Shown here: in pieces, positions 50,838 through 59,939 of the stretch
Position numbering within the stretch: the stretch's first letter is position 1
How the letters are laid out: the number at the start of each line of letters is the position of its first letter
DNA from: an uncultured Bacilli bacterium
Lineage (GTDB): Bacteria > Bacillota_I > Bacilli_A > RF39 > UBA660
Assembly (NCBI GenBank): GCA_934148845.1
Contig: CAKPDH010000005.1
Span: forward strand, 1 to 63,325
Direction: 5' to 3'
DNA length: 63,325 nt
Position numbers and translations under genes: made by a program
The notes under the pieces: generated by a model
What the model saw: the letters and a program-made list of their open reading frames with translations, nothing else
Told to the model about the DNA's origin: nothing
Databases searched by the model: none

Positions 50838-52001
50838 ATGAAAGGTATAAGGAAAACTTTTGCTGATATGGATAAAGTATTATTAATATTTTCTATTATA
50901 CTTATAATATTTGGTACATTAAATATAGTAACTGCATCTAGTAGAGAAGCTGTATCAAAGAATGCCTCAAGTTTATATTATTTTTTCTTTAAGCATTTAG
51001 TAATACTTATGGGAAGTTTTATTGGATCTATAATTCTTATTAATTTACCTACTAAAAAATATTACAGATGGATTTTACTTATATATGGATTAATACTAGG
51101 TCTTAATTTATATTTAATACTTAAAGGAGTAGCTAATCGTGGAGCTCAAAACTGGATCAATTTAAAAGTTATTAAAATACAACCTAGTGAGTTTTCAAAG
51201 CCAGTATTAATAATAGCAATGTCGCTATTGTTTGAAAGATTTTATAAGCGTCTTAAGAGAAAAGATGAAAAGCATGATATTATGATATGGGAGATACTTG
51301 GATTTGGACTTATTTTTCCAGTGCTTATATTTTTACAAAAGGATTTAGGTACAGCTCTTATATCATTATTTATTTTTATATCATTGTTTTTATCAAGTCC
51401 TATTTCTAAAGAAGAAAAGTTTAAATCTAGTTTAATAGTTATTGTAATAGGTATAATTGGTTTATTTACTATGCTAAGTTTTACAGGTTATATATTATCT
51501 GATGCACAAGTATCTAGATTCGATTTTTATAATCCTTGTTCAAAATATACTCGTAATGGTTATCAAGTGTGTAATGCATTTATTGCTATAAATAATGGTG
51601 GGCTTACTGGTGTAGGTATAGGGAAGAGTACTCAAAAATATTCTTATATACCAGAACCACATACTGATATGGTATTTTCTATAATATCTGAAGAAAATGG
51701 ATTTATAGTTGGCATTTTAATATTAATTGCATATATAGTTATAATATATAGAATATTAAAATTATCTATGAAAACTAATGTTATACGCAATAGATATATA
51801 TGTATAGGGGTTGCATCTTATATGTTTGCTCATATATTAATAAATTTGGGTGGACTACTTGGATTAATCCCATTAACAGGAGTTCCACTTCCATTTTTAA
51901 GTTATGGAGGAAGTTTTACTCTTTCATTCATTTGCTCTTTAGCTATAATACAAAGAATTCATATAGAAATGAAAAATCAAAAAGTAAAAATAAGAAACTA
52001 A
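50838..52001 (+). CDS. FtsW/RodA-type SEDS peptidoglycan polymerase
   Basis: Second SEDS polymerase of the window, 387 residues, about ten transmembrane helices. Signatures: RGAQNWINLKVIKIQPSEFS (near 110), QKDLGTALI, a large extracellular loop with two cysteines (CSKYTRNGYQVCNAF), PEPHTDMVFSIISEE and GVPLPFLSYGGSFTL (near 350). The WINL...IQPSE combination is typical of RodA/FtsW. Assignment to elongation or division cannot be made from sequence. Confidence 0.9.
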   Translation: MKGIRKTFADMDKVLLIFSIILIIFGTLNIVTASSREAVSKNASSLYYFFFKHLVILMGSFIGSIILINLPTKKYYRWILLIYGLILGLNLYLILKGVANRGAQNWINLKVIKIQPSEFSKPVLIIAMSLLFERFYKRLKRKDEKHDIMIWEILGFGLIFPVLIFLQKDLGTALISLFIFISLFLSSPISKEEKFKSSLIVIVIGIIGLFTMLSFTGYILSDAQVSRFDFYNPCSKYTRNGYQVCNAFIAINNGGLTGVGIGKSTQKYSYIPEPHTDMVFSIISEENGFIVGILILIAYIVIIYRILKLSMKTNVIRNRYICIGVASYMFAHILINLGGLLGLIPLTGVPLPFLSYGGSFTLSFICSLAIIQRIHIEMKNQKVKIRN

Positions 52002-52050
52002 AATAGGTATTTATGTTACTTATTTTTTTATGTTGCTTTTGTGAAATACG

Positions 52051-52079
52051 TTGACAAATTATATTATAAAGTATATAGT
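52051..52079 (+). promoter_or_regulatory. Promoter of the ABC exporter pair
   Basis: TTGACA, 17 bases, TATAGT, 38 bases before the first gene. Confidence 0.75.
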
Positions 52080-52116
52080 TATAATGAAAAAAATATATTA
52101 TTAGAAGGGTGATATA

Positions 52117-53877
52117 ATGTTTAAATTGATGAAAAACTTTAGTAAAAAAGATATGTTACTTGTTTTTTTTAGTCTTTTTTTAGTTTTTATTCAAGTGTGG
52201 TTAGAGCTTAAAATACCAGATTATATGAGTTCTATTACGACACTTATTCAAAGAGATGGAAGTAATATGGGTGATATATTATTACAGGGAGGTTATATGC
52301 TTTCCTGCGCCTTAGGTAGCTTAATAGCGGCTATATTTGTTGGATATTTTATCTCATTAGTAGCGGCTAATAGTTCACTAATGCTTAGGGAAAAAATATT
52401 TAAAAAAGTTGGATCTTTTAGTAATTCAGAAATTAAAGAATTTTCTACAAGTAGTTTGATTACAAGAACAACAAATGATGTTACTCAAATAGAGATACTT
52501 ATATCTATGGGACTTCAAATGATTTTTAGAGCACCAATTATGGCAATTATGGCAATATCTAAAATAATTGATAAGAGTTTAACTTGGAGTGCTCTTACAG
52601 GTGGATGCCTTGTTATATTATTAATAACTGTAATAACTTTAATAATTATTGTAATGCCAAGGTTTGAAATAGTACAGAAATTAATTGATAAAATTAATGG
52701 AGTAACACGCGAAAATTTAACTGGTATAAGAGTTATACGTGCTTTTAATGCAGAAAGTTATCAAGAAGGTAGATTTGGAAAAGTAAATGATGATTTAACA
52801 AAAAGTCAAATGTTTAATCAAAAGTGCTTTGCAATATTGAATCCAATGATAAATTTAGTAATGCATTTTTTAACACTTGGAATATATTTTGTAGGTGCAT
52901 ATTTAATATCAAATGCAGCACTTGGTTTAAAAATTAGTTTATTTAGTGATATGATTGTATTTTCTAGTTATGGAATGCAAGTTATAATGTCATTTTTAAT
53001 GCTTGCTATGATATTTATGATTTGGCCTAGAGCTAGTGTTTCAGCAAGACGTATTAATGAAGTTTTAGAAAAGCCTATATCTATTATAGATGGTAATAGA
53101 AATACTTTTGATAACAAACAAAAAGGTGTTGTTGAATTTAAAAATGTTTCATTTAAATATCCAGATGCAGATGAATACTTGCTAAAAAATATATCGTTTA
53201 AAGTAAATAAAGGTGAAGTTATTGCCTTTATAGGATCAACAGGAAGTGGTAAGAGTACTCTTATAAATTTAGTTCCAAGATTTTATGATGTAACTGATGG
53301 TGAGGTTACTATAGATGGAATAAATGTTAAAGATTATTCTTTAGAAGCTCTTCACAATAAATTGGGTTATGTACCTCAAAAAGCAGTTATGTTTACTGGT
53401 ACTGTAAGTTCTAATGTTGCGTATGGTGAGTCTTTAAAGAAAATAACAGATAAGAAAATAAAAGAAGCAATTAAAGTTGCACAGGGAGAAGAATTTGTAC
53501 TTTCTATGCCTGATAAATATGAATCACATATAGCAAGGGGTGGTACTAATGTATCAGGTGGTCAAAAGCAAAGATTAGCAATCGCACGTGCAATTGCTAG
53601 AGATCCAGAAATATATATTTTTGATGATTCGTTCTCTGCACTTGACTATAAGACAGACTTAATTTTGAGAAAAGAATTAAAAAAATATACCAAAGATGCT
53701 ACTTGTATGATAGTAGCACAAAGAATTGGTACGATTATAAATGCTGATAAAATTGTTGTTTTAGATAAGGGAGAATGTGTAGGTATTGGTACACATGAAT
53801 ATTTACTTAAAAATTGTGAAGTTTATAGAGAAATAGCTTTATCACAATTATCAAAGGAGGAGTTAGAAAATGCCTAG
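52117..53877 (+). CDS. Heterodimeric ABC exporter, subunit with degenerate Walker B
   Basis: Type IV (ABCB-like) exporter half, 586 residues: six transmembrane helices (about 1-320), then an ATPase domain with Walker A GSTGSGKST and signature VSGGQKQRL. Walker B is IYIFDDSFSALD, where the catalytic Glu after the Asp is replaced by Asp. Together with the non-canonical signature of the partner this forms the inactive ATP site known from BmrCD and TM287/288. It overlaps the partner gene by eight bases. Probable multidrug or peptide export; substrate unknown. Confidence 0.92.
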   Translation: MFKLMKNFSKKDMLLVFFSLFLVFIQVWLELKIPDYMSSITTLIQRDGSNMGDILLQGGYMLSCALGSLIAAIFVGYFISLVAANSSLMLREKIFKKVGSFSNSEIKEFSTSSLITRTTNDVTQIEILISMGLQMIFRAPIMAIMAISKIIDKSLTWSALTGGCLVILLITVITLIIIVMPRFEIVQKLIDKINGVTRENLTGIRVIRAFNAESYQEGRFGKVNDDLTKSQMFNQKCFAILNPMINLVMHFLTLGIYFVGAYLISNAALGLKISLFSDMIVFSSYGMQVIMSFLMLAMIFMIWPRASVSARRINEVLEKPISIIDGNRNTFDNKQKGVVEFKNVSFKYPDADEYLLKNISFKVNKGEVIAFIGSTGSGKSTLINLVPRFYDVTDGEVTIDGINVKDYSLEALHNKLGYVPQKAVMFTGTVSSNVAYGESLKKITDKKIKEAIKVAQGEEFVLSMPDKYESHIARGGTNVSGGQKQRLAIARAIARDPEIYIFDDSFSALDYKTDLILRKELKKYTKDATCMIVAQRIGTIINADKIVVLDKGECVGIGTHEYLLKNCEVYREIALSQLSKEELENA

Positions 53878-55828
53878 AATGGGACATGGTTCTTTAGAAA
53901 AATCAAAAGATTTTAAAGATTCTATGAAAAGACTTATAAAAAGTTTAAGTAACTGGAAAGTGCTTATGTATACTTCTTTAATTTTAGCTATGATAAGTGC
54001 TATTCTTTCTTTAATTTCTCCAAATAAATTATCAGTTTTAACAGATGAAATAACCTTAGGTATAAAGCCTAATATAAGTGAAGAAAAAATAGAAGAAATA
54101 ATGAAATCAGATATTCCAAATAGTGATAAGCAAAAGTTAATGGAAATTATAGATGATTATAAAGATGGAAATACAGATAATTTACTTTCTAAGATAGATG
54201 AATTACCAAAATCTGTATATTCTAAAATAGAACCTAAAATGAATATAGATAAAATAAAGAAAATAACTATATTTTTAGCAGTGTTATACTTTTTAAGTTC
54301 TATATTTAGTTATATAGAGTCATATTCAATGACACACGTTTCAAATAGTTTCGCAAAAAATTTAAGGAAAAAAATAAGTAAAAAAATAAATACATTACCA
54401 CTTAAATATTTTGATACACACGAGACTGGTGATGTTTTATCTAGAGTTACAAATGATGTTGATACAATTGCTCAAAATTTGAACAATAGTTTAGCTACTT
54501 TGGTAACTAGTTTAACTTTGTTTATAGGTTCAATTATAATGATGTTTGTAACTAATGCAGTAATGGCATTAACTGCAATAATATCGAGTCTAATAGGATT
54601 TAGTTTAATAGCAGTAATTCTAAAAAAATCTCAAAAATATTTTTTGATGAAACAAGAACAGTTAGGTAAGCTAAATGGGTATATTGAGGAAATGTATTCT
54701 GGATATAATGTAGTAAAAGCTTATAACGGAAATAATCTTGCTAATTTAGAATTTGATAAATTAAATAATGAATTATATTATTCTAATAAAAAAAGTGCAT
54801 TTTTATCAGGATTAATGCCCCCAATTATGGGATTTGTTGGTAATTTAGGATATGTTGCTGTGTGTATTTGTGGCGCACTTCTAACGAGTAAGGGATATAT
54901 ATCTTTCGGAGTTATAGTAGCATTTATGATATATGTAAGATTGTTTACTAATCCACTTTCTCAAATAGCGCAAGCAATGACTTCTCTTCAATCAGTTGTA
55001 GCAGCATCTGAACGTGTATTTGAATTTCTTGATGAAGATGAGATGGAATCTGAAGTTAATCAAAGAAAGCATTTAGATATAAGTAAAGCAAAAGGTGAGA
55101 TTGAATTTAAAAATGTTCATTTTGGATATGATAAAAAAAGAACGATAATAAATAATTTTAGTGCCAAGGCAGTAAAGGGACAAAAAATAGCAATAGTAGG
55201 CCCTACTGGTGCTGGTAAAACTACTATGGTAAATTTACTTATGAAGTTTTATAACATTAATAGTGGCGATATACTAATAGATAATGTTTCTATAAATGAT
55301 TTAACAAGAGAAAATATTCATGATTTATTTATAATGGTTTTACAAGATACATGGATTTTTGAGGGAACAGTAAGAGATAATATAAAATTTAACAAAAATA
55401 ATGTAACCGATGAACAAATATGGAAAGTTTGTAGAACAGTTGGTATTGATCACTTTATAAAAACGTTACCAGGTGGATTGGATTATGTATTAAATGATAA
55501 TGATTCAATAAGTCAGGGACAAAAACAATTGCTTACTATAGCGCGTGGTATGATAAAAGACGCTCCATTCTTAATATTAGATGAAGCTACATCAAATGTC
55601 GATACTAGAACTGAAGAATTAGTAAGTAAAGCTATGGATAAATTGACTGAAGGAAGAACATCATTTATAATTGCTCATAGATTGTCTACAATAAAAAATG
55701 CTGATTTGATTTTGGTTATGAAAGATGGAAATATAATAGAGCAAGGAAATCATGATGAATTAATGAAAAAAAATGGTTTTTATGCAGAATTATATAATTC
55801 ACAGTTTGATACAATAGAAGATGCTTAA
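53870..55828 (+). CDS. Heterodimeric ABC exporter, catalytically complete subunit
   Basis: 652 residues. The N-terminus MPRMGHGSLEKSKDFKDSMK is the typical Gly/His/Pro leader of this subunit family. An extra region of about 75 residues lies between the first two transmembrane helices. The ATPase domain has Walker A GPTGAGKTT and Walker B FLILDEATSNVD with the catalytic Glu. Its signature is ISQGQKQLL instead of LSGGQ. It thus provides the active Walker motifs, while its signature completes the degenerate site of the partner. Translationally coupled to the preceding gene. Confidence 0.92.
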   Translation: MPRMGHGSLEKSKDFKDSMKRLIKSLSNWKVLMYTSLILAMISAILSLISPNKLSVLTDEITLGIKPNISEEKIEEIMKSDIPNSDKQKLMEIIDDYKDGNTDNLLSKIDELPKSVYSKIEPKMNIDKIKKITIFLAVLYFLSSIFSYIESYSMTHVSNSFAKNLRKKISKKINTLPLKYFDTHETGDVLSRVTNDVDTIAQNLNNSLATLVTSLTLFIGSIIMMFVTNAVMALTAIISSLIGFSLIAVILKKSQKYFLMKQEQLGKLNGYIEEMYSGYNVVKAYNGNNLANLEFDKLNNELYYSNKKSAFLSGLMPPIMGFVGNLGYVAVCICGALLTSKGYISFGVIVAFMIYVRLFTNPLSQIAQAMTSLQSVVAASERVFEFLDEDEMESEVNQRKHLDISKAKGEIEFKNVHFGYDKKRTIINNFSAKAVKGQKIAIVGPTGAGKTTMVNLLMKFYNINSGDILIDNVSINDLTRENIHDLFIMVLQDTWIFEGTVRDNIKFNKNNVTDEQIWKVCRTVGIDHFIKTLPGGLDYVLNDNDSISQGQKQLLTIARGMIKDAPFLILDEATSNVDTRTEELVSKAMDKLTEGRTSFIIAHRLSTIKNADLILVMKDGNIIEQGNHDELMKKNGFYAELYNSQFDTIEDA

Positions 55829-55858
55829 AGTATTAGTTTTTATTCTAATACTTTTTTT
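55827..55858 (+). terminator. Terminator of the ABC exporter operon
   Basis: AGTATTAG (55829-55836) / CTAATACT (55845-55852) with an eight-base loop and a T-run. Confidence 0.85.
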
Positions 55859-55900
55859 GCATATTTATAAAATATTGATATAAAATGTAATGGTGATATA

Positions 55901-56239
55901 ATGAAAAAAATATTATTATTATTTTTGAGCTTGTTTTTATTTGGATGTAGTAATAAATTGACTTGTACATATAAAGAAAAATATGAAGATGTTACAATAA
56001 AAAATAAAATAATATTTGATTTTAAAAAAAATACTTGTAAACAAGTAGATAAAATGATTTTTAAGGATAAGAGTACAGCTTCAAAATATTATGAGGATGT
56101 TTCTGAATATATAGCTGAATATAACTTAGTCTTAAAAAATAATATAATTTCATCTAATCTTTTAGATACTATAAAACTAGATGGAGATAAAAAAACGTTA
56201 AAGGAACAATATGAAAATTATGGATATAAATGTAAATAA
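55901..56239 (+). CDS. Small lipoprotein
   Basis: 112 residues. Signal peptide MKKILLLFLSLFLFGC with lipobox LFGC, so Cys16 is the lipidated residue. The mature part (TCTYKEKYEDVTIKNKIIFD) has a few further cysteines and resembles DUF1307/YehR-like lipoproteins in pattern, though I cannot confirm membership. RBS GGTGAT. It stands alone between the ABC exporter and the heat-shock operon. Confidence 0.7.
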   Translation: MKKILLLFLSLFLFGCSNKLTCTYKEKYEDVTIKNKIIFDFKKNTCKQVDKMIFKDKSTASKYYEDVSEYIAEYNLVLKNNIISSNLLDTIKLDGDKKTLKEQYENYGYKCK

Positions 56240-56264
56240 TTTATATTTTCTTTTTTTGAAAAAA

Positions 56265-56291
56265 TTAGCACATAACTATTGACAGTGCTAA
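56265..56291. promoter_or_regulatory. CIRCE operator 1
   Basis: TTAGCAC-AT, nine bases, CA-GTGCTAA: the 9-9-9 CIRCE architecture with perfect outer seven-base arms and divergent inner bases. It overlaps the -35 box of the heat-shock promoter. Confidence 0.85.
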
Positions 56292-56307
56292 AACAATGTA
56301 GTATACT
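56279..56307 (+). promoter_or_regulatory. Promoter of the hrcA-grpE-dnaK operon
   Basis: TTGACA (inside CIRCE 1), 17 bases, TATACT. Confidence 0.85.
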
Positions 56308-56311
56308 TATA

Positions 56312-56338
56312 TCAGCACTTAGGAAAGAGATGTGCTAA
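56312..56338. promoter_or_regulatory. CIRCE operator 2
   Basis: TCAGCACTT, nine bases, ATGTGCTAA: a second, weaker CIRCE in the 5' leader, 20 bases after the first. Two HrcA sites suggest tight or cooperative repression. Confidence 0.75.
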
Positions 56339-56389
56339 AAAATGTTATAAAGTTTAAAAAAAACTATATAATATTAAAGAGGTGATATG

Positions 56390-57376
56390 GTGATAAGTAA
56401 AAGGCAAGAAGATTTACTTAAGCTTATTGTAGAAGAGTATATAAAAAATGTAAGACCGGTTGGTTCACATTCAATTTGTGACATTATGAAATGTTCAAGT
56501 GCTACAATAAGGGCTGAGATGAATCATTTGGAAGAGTTAGGACTTCTTGAAAAAACACATATATCATCTGGTAGGGTGCCTAGTGAAAAAGGATACAGAT
56601 ATTATGTTGATAATATAATGAAACCTACCGAGTTAAGCATGGATGATAGATATAAACTTCAGACTATAGTAGATAACAAAGCTCTTGTAGTAAATGATGT
56701 TATACTTAAAAGTATGGAGATAATATCAGAACTTACTCATTATACAACTATAGTTTTAGGTAATCAGTCAAATGATAATTTAGTAGAGAAAGTAGAAGTT
56801 ATACCACTTGATAGTAATAATATAGTTGCTATTATTGTTACTAATAAGGGTAATGTACAACACAGAAATATTTATATAAAAGATAATGTTGATTCTGCTG
56901 AAATAAAAAAGACTGTAGATTTAATTAGCAAACTTATAACTGGAGTTAGTATTTGTAAAGTAAGTGAGGTTCTCGAATATGAGGTTAAACCTATAATAGC
57001 TAAATATGTTAAACAACACGAAGTATTATATAATGCGTTTTATAATGCGTTTGCAGATTTTGCAAATGAAAGTATTAAAGTAAGTGGTAGAAAAAACATA
57101 CTCATGCAACCCGAATTTAATAGTACAGATAAAATAAGAGAAATTATTAGTAAATTTGAAGATAAAGATATTGTTAATAACATTAAGGAAGAAGATAGTG
57201 GAATAAATATTTATATTGGAAGTGAAAATAATTTTGATGATGATGTTACTGTTATTAAAACTAAGTATAATGTTAATGGAACAGAAGGAACTATTGCTTT
57301 AATTGGACCTAAGAGAATGGAATATGACAGGGTAATAACGCTTCTAGAATATATAAAAGACAACATAGAAAAATAG
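56390..57376 (+). CDS. hrcA: Heat-inducible transcription repressor HrcA
   Basis: Binds CIRCE and represses the class I heat-shock operons; GroEL keeps it active. Winged-helix N-terminus with RQEDLLKLIVEEYIKNVRPVGS and SSATIRAEMNHLEELGLLEK, then SSGRVPSEKGYRYYVD. The GAF-like dimerization domain holds the later part. GTG 56390 gives the usual MISKRQ start and better spacing from GAGG than ATG 56387. 328 residues, as expected. First gene of the operon it controls. Confidence 0.95.
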   Translation: MISKRQEDLLKLIVEEYIKNVRPVGSHSICDIMKCSSATIRAEMNHLEELGLLEKTHISSGRVPSEKGYRYYVDNIMKPTELSMDDRYKLQTIVDNKALVVNDVILKSMEIISELTHYTTIVLGNQSNDNLVEKVEVIPLDSNNIVAIIVTNKGNVQHRNIYIKDNVDSAEIKKTVDLISKLITGVSICKVSEVLEYEVKPIIAKYVKQHEVLYNAFYNAFADFANESIKVSGRKNILMQPEFNSTDKIREIISKFEDKDIVNNIKEEDSGINIYIGSENNFDDDVTVIKTKYNVNGTEGTIALIGPKRMEYDRVITLLEYIKDNIEK

Positions 57377-57389
57377 AAAAGAGGTAATC

Positions 57390-58067
57390 ATGAAAGAAGA
57401 AAATAAATGTCATTGTAAAGATGATATAAATAATACTTGCAATTGTGATGATAATTGTAAGTGTGATGACAATTGTAAGTGTGATGATAATTGCGGTTGT
57501 AAAAACGCTGATACTCAGTGTAAAGAAGAACTAAATGAAAAATGTGAGTGCAACTGTAAGAAAGAGTCAAAAGAAAAAAAAGGGTTTTTAAAAAAAGAAA
57601 AAAATAAGCATAAAGAAGAATTAGAAAATTTGATTGTTGCTAATAAAAAGTTAGAACAAGATGTTCTGGTAGCTAAAGCTGATTTGATTAATTATAGAAA
57701 AAGAAAAGATGAAGAAGTTACTAGAATGCTTAAATTTTGTAATGAAGATTTAATTAAACAATTTCTTCCAATTTTAGATAATTTTGAAAGGGCAATTAAG
57801 CTTGATGATGATAATCTAGAAGATGAAGTATCTAAGTTTTTGGAAGGATTTAAAATGATTTATTGTAATATGCAAAGTATTATGAAAAATTTTGAAGTAA
57901 TACCAATAGATGGTGCTAATAAACCATTTGATCCTGTTTATCATAATGCAATTATGGTAGAACATAGAGATGGTGTTGAATCAGGTATGGTACTTGAAGT
58001 ATTACAAAAAGGTTATATCTATAAAGATAAAGTTATTAGACCAGCAATGGTTAAGGTTAGTGAATAG
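57390..58067 (+). CDS. grpE: GrpE nucleotide exchange factor with cysteine-rich N-terminal extension
   Basis: The C-terminal 160 residues are ordinary GrpE: long helix (LVAKADLINYRKRKDEEVTR), four-helix bundle (QFLPILDNFERAI) and beta domain (VEHRDGVESGMVLEVLQKGYIYKDKVIRPAMVKV). The N-terminus is not: residues 7-56 hold 14 cysteines, mostly as Cys-x-Cys pairs (CNCDDNCKCDDNCKCDDNCGC), which looks like a metallothionein or zinc/copper-binding segment. The usual GrpE N-terminus is acidic and disordered, without cysteines. The extension arose partly from an 18-base tandem repeat. Position between hrcA and dnaK is standard. Confidence 0.95.
   Translation: MKEENKCHCKDDINNTCNCDDNCKCDDNCKCDDNCGCKNADTQCKEELNEKCECNCKKESKEKKGFLKKEKNKHKEELENLIVANKKLEQDVLVAKADLINYRKRKDEEVTRMLKFCNEDLIKQFLPILDNFERAIKLDDDNLEDEVSKFLEGFKMIYCNMQSIMKNFEVIPIDGANKPFDPVYHNAIMVEHRDGVESGMVLEVLQKGYIYKDKVIRPAMVKVSE
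57444..57497 (+). repeat. 18-bp tandem repeat in grpE
   Basis: Three in-frame copies of TGTGATGATAATTGTAAG (57444, 57462, 57480), the last one diverged. Each encodes Cys-Asp-Asp-Asn-Cys-Lys, so copy number changes would add or remove metal-ligand pairs without breaking the frame. Confidence 0.9.
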
Positions 58068-58080
58068 GAAAGGTGATAAT

Positions 58081-59892
58081 ATGAGTAAAACAATAGGTAT
58101 AGATTTAGGTACAACTAATAGTTGTGTTAGTGTATATGAAGGAGGAGAAGCTAAGGTTATAGTAAATGCTGATGGTGATAGAACAACTCCATCTGTAGTA
58201 GCTTTTAAAAAAGGTGAAACATTAGTTGGAAAAACAGCTAAGCATCAATCTGTAACTAATCCAGATACAATTTCTTCTATCAAGAGATTAATGGGTACAA
58301 ATAAAAAAGTTAAAGCTAATGGTAAAGAATATACTCCAGAAGAAATAAGTGCTATTATTTTAGGAGACTTAAAGAAAACAGCAGAAGCGTATTTAGGTGA
58401 AAAAGTTACAAGTGCAGTAATTACTGTGCCAGCATATTTCAATGATGCTCAAAGACAAGCAACAAAAAATGCTGGAAAAATAGCTGGGCTTAAAGTTGAA
58501 AGAATTATAAATGAACCAACAGCAGCAGCATTAGCTTACGGACTTGATAAGCAAGACGAATCACAAACTATTTTAGTTTATGATCTTGGTGGTGGTACAT
58601 TCGATGTATCTATTCTAGAACTTGGTGATGGTGTATTTGAAGTTAAATCTACAAGTGGTAATAATAAACTTGGTGGAGATGATTTCGACCAAAGAATTAT
58701 TGATTATATAGTTAGTGATATAAAGAAAGAACACGATGTTGATTTAAGTGATAATAAAATGGCTTTACAAAGAATTAAAGAAGAAGCAGAAAAAGCTAAA
58801 AAGACATTATCAAGTGTTACATCAACAGAGATTTCTCTACCATTTATTACAGCTGATTTAAACTATGAAACAACACTTACACGTGCTAAATTTGAATCAT
58901 TAATAAGTGATTTAGTAGATTCTACATTAGAGCCAGTTAGAAAAGCATTAAAAGATGCTAAATTAAAATCTAGTGATATAGATAAAGTAATTCTTGTAGG
59001 TGGATCAACACGTATTCCTTGTGTTCAAGAATTAGTTAAGAAAGAATTAGGTAAAGAACCATCAAAAGAAGTTAACCCAGATGAAGTAGTAGCTATGGGT
59101 GCTGCTATTCAAGGTGGAGTACTTACAGGTGATGTTAATGATATAGTATTATTAGACGTTACACCACTTTCACTTGGTATAGAAACATTAGGTGGAGTAT
59201 GTACAGTATTAATTCCAAGAAATACAACAATACCAACAAGTAAATCTCAAGTATTCTCAACAGCTCAGGATAATCAACCAGCAGTAGATATACATATATT
59301 ACAAGGTGAAAGAAAGATGGCTGCAGATAATAAGACACTTGGTAATTTCCAACTTACAAATATCCCTCCAGCACCTCGTGGAGTACCTCAAATTGAAGTT
59401 ACTTTTGATATAGATGCTAATGGTATTGTAAACGTTAAAGCAAAAGATCTTGGTACACAAAAAGAGCAATCAATTACAATTACATCTTCAACAAACTTAA
59501 GTGATGATGAAATTGATAAGATGGTAAAAGATGCTGAAGCTAATCGTGAAGCTGATGAAAAACGTAAAGCCGAAGCTGATACAAGAAATGATGCTGAACA
59601 AATGATATTTGCAACAGAAAAAGCAATTAAAGATTTAGGTGACAAAGTAGATTCTAAAGATAAAGAAAAAGCAGAAAAAGAAATAAAAGAATTAAAAGAA
59701 GCTTTAGAGAAAGATGATATAGATGATATTAAAGCTAAAACTGAAAAATTAAATGAATCAGCTATGGCACTTGCAACTAAAGTATATGAAGAAGCTTCAA
59801 AGAAAGCTCAAGCAGAAGAAAAAGAATCATCATCAGATAATGAAAAATCTAAAAAAGATGATGTAATGGATGCAGATTACGAAGAAAAATAA
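58081..59892 (+). CDS. dnaK: Chaperone DnaK (Hsp70)
   Basis: ATP-dependent chaperone. The nucleotide-binding domain begins MSKTIGIDLGTTNSCVSVYE, with VYDLGGGTFDVSIL and ILVGGSTRIP. The substrate-binding domain starts after VLLDVTPLSLGIETLGG. C-terminal lid and acidic tail (DDVMDADYEEK). 603 residues, typical of Bacillota. Start 58081 is fixed by AGGAAAGGTGATAAT and the conserved N-terminus; the open frame upstream belongs to grpE's other frame. A hairpin follows the stop. Confidence 0.98.
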   Translation: MSKTIGIDLGTTNSCVSVYEGGEAKVIVNADGDRTTPSVVAFKKGETLVGKTAKHQSVTNPDTISSIKRLMGTNKKVKANGKEYTPEEISAIILGDLKKTAEAYLGEKVTSAVITVPAYFNDAQRQATKNAGKIAGLKVERIINEPTAAALAYGLDKQDESQTILVYDLGGGTFDVSILELGDGVFEVKSTSGNNKLGGDDFDQRIIDYIVSDIKKEHDVDLSDNKMALQRIKEEAEKAKKTLSSVTSTEISLPFITADLNYETTLTRAKFESLISDLVDSTLEPVRKALKDAKLKSSDIDKVILVGGSTRIPCVQELVKKELGKEPSKEVNPDEVVAMGAAIQGGVLTGDVNDIVLLDVTPLSLGIETLGGVCTVLIPRNTTIPTSKSQVFSTAQDNQPAVDIHILQGERKMAADNKTLGNFQLTNIPPAPRGVPQIEVTFDIDANGIVNVKAKDLGTQKEQSITITSSTNLSDDEIDKMVKDAEANREADEKRKAEADTRNDAEQMIFATEKAIKDLGDKVDSKDKEKAEKEIKELKEALEKDDIDDIKAKTEKLNESAMALATKVYEEASKKAQAEEKESSSDNEKSKKDDVMDADYEEK

Positions 59893-59897
59893 TAAAG

Positions 59898-59922
59898 AAG
59901 TTCTAGGTAACTAGAACTTTTA
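59898..59922 (+). terminator. Hairpin between dnaK and pepF
   Basis: AAGTTCTAG-GTAA-CTAGAACTT followed by only a short T-run. It could be a partial terminator or mRNA-processing element that keeps pepF-dnaJ expression below that of dnaK. Confidence 0.6.
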
Positions 59923-59939
59923 GATTAAAAGGAGAATTT

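Noticed and set aside
57444..57497. CRISPR or intergenic repeat array
   Set aside because: The repeat unit is 18 bp, contiguous without spacers, and lies in frame within grpE.
57388..57570. Minus-strand reading frame opposite the grpE repeats
   Set aside because: It is a His/Tyr-rich shadow of the cysteine repeat on the coding strand and has no ribosome-binding site.
57970..58080. N-terminal extension of DnaK upstream of 58081
   Set aside because: It only reads through the end of grpE in another frame. The conserved DnaK N-terminus and ribosome-binding site fix the start at 58081.
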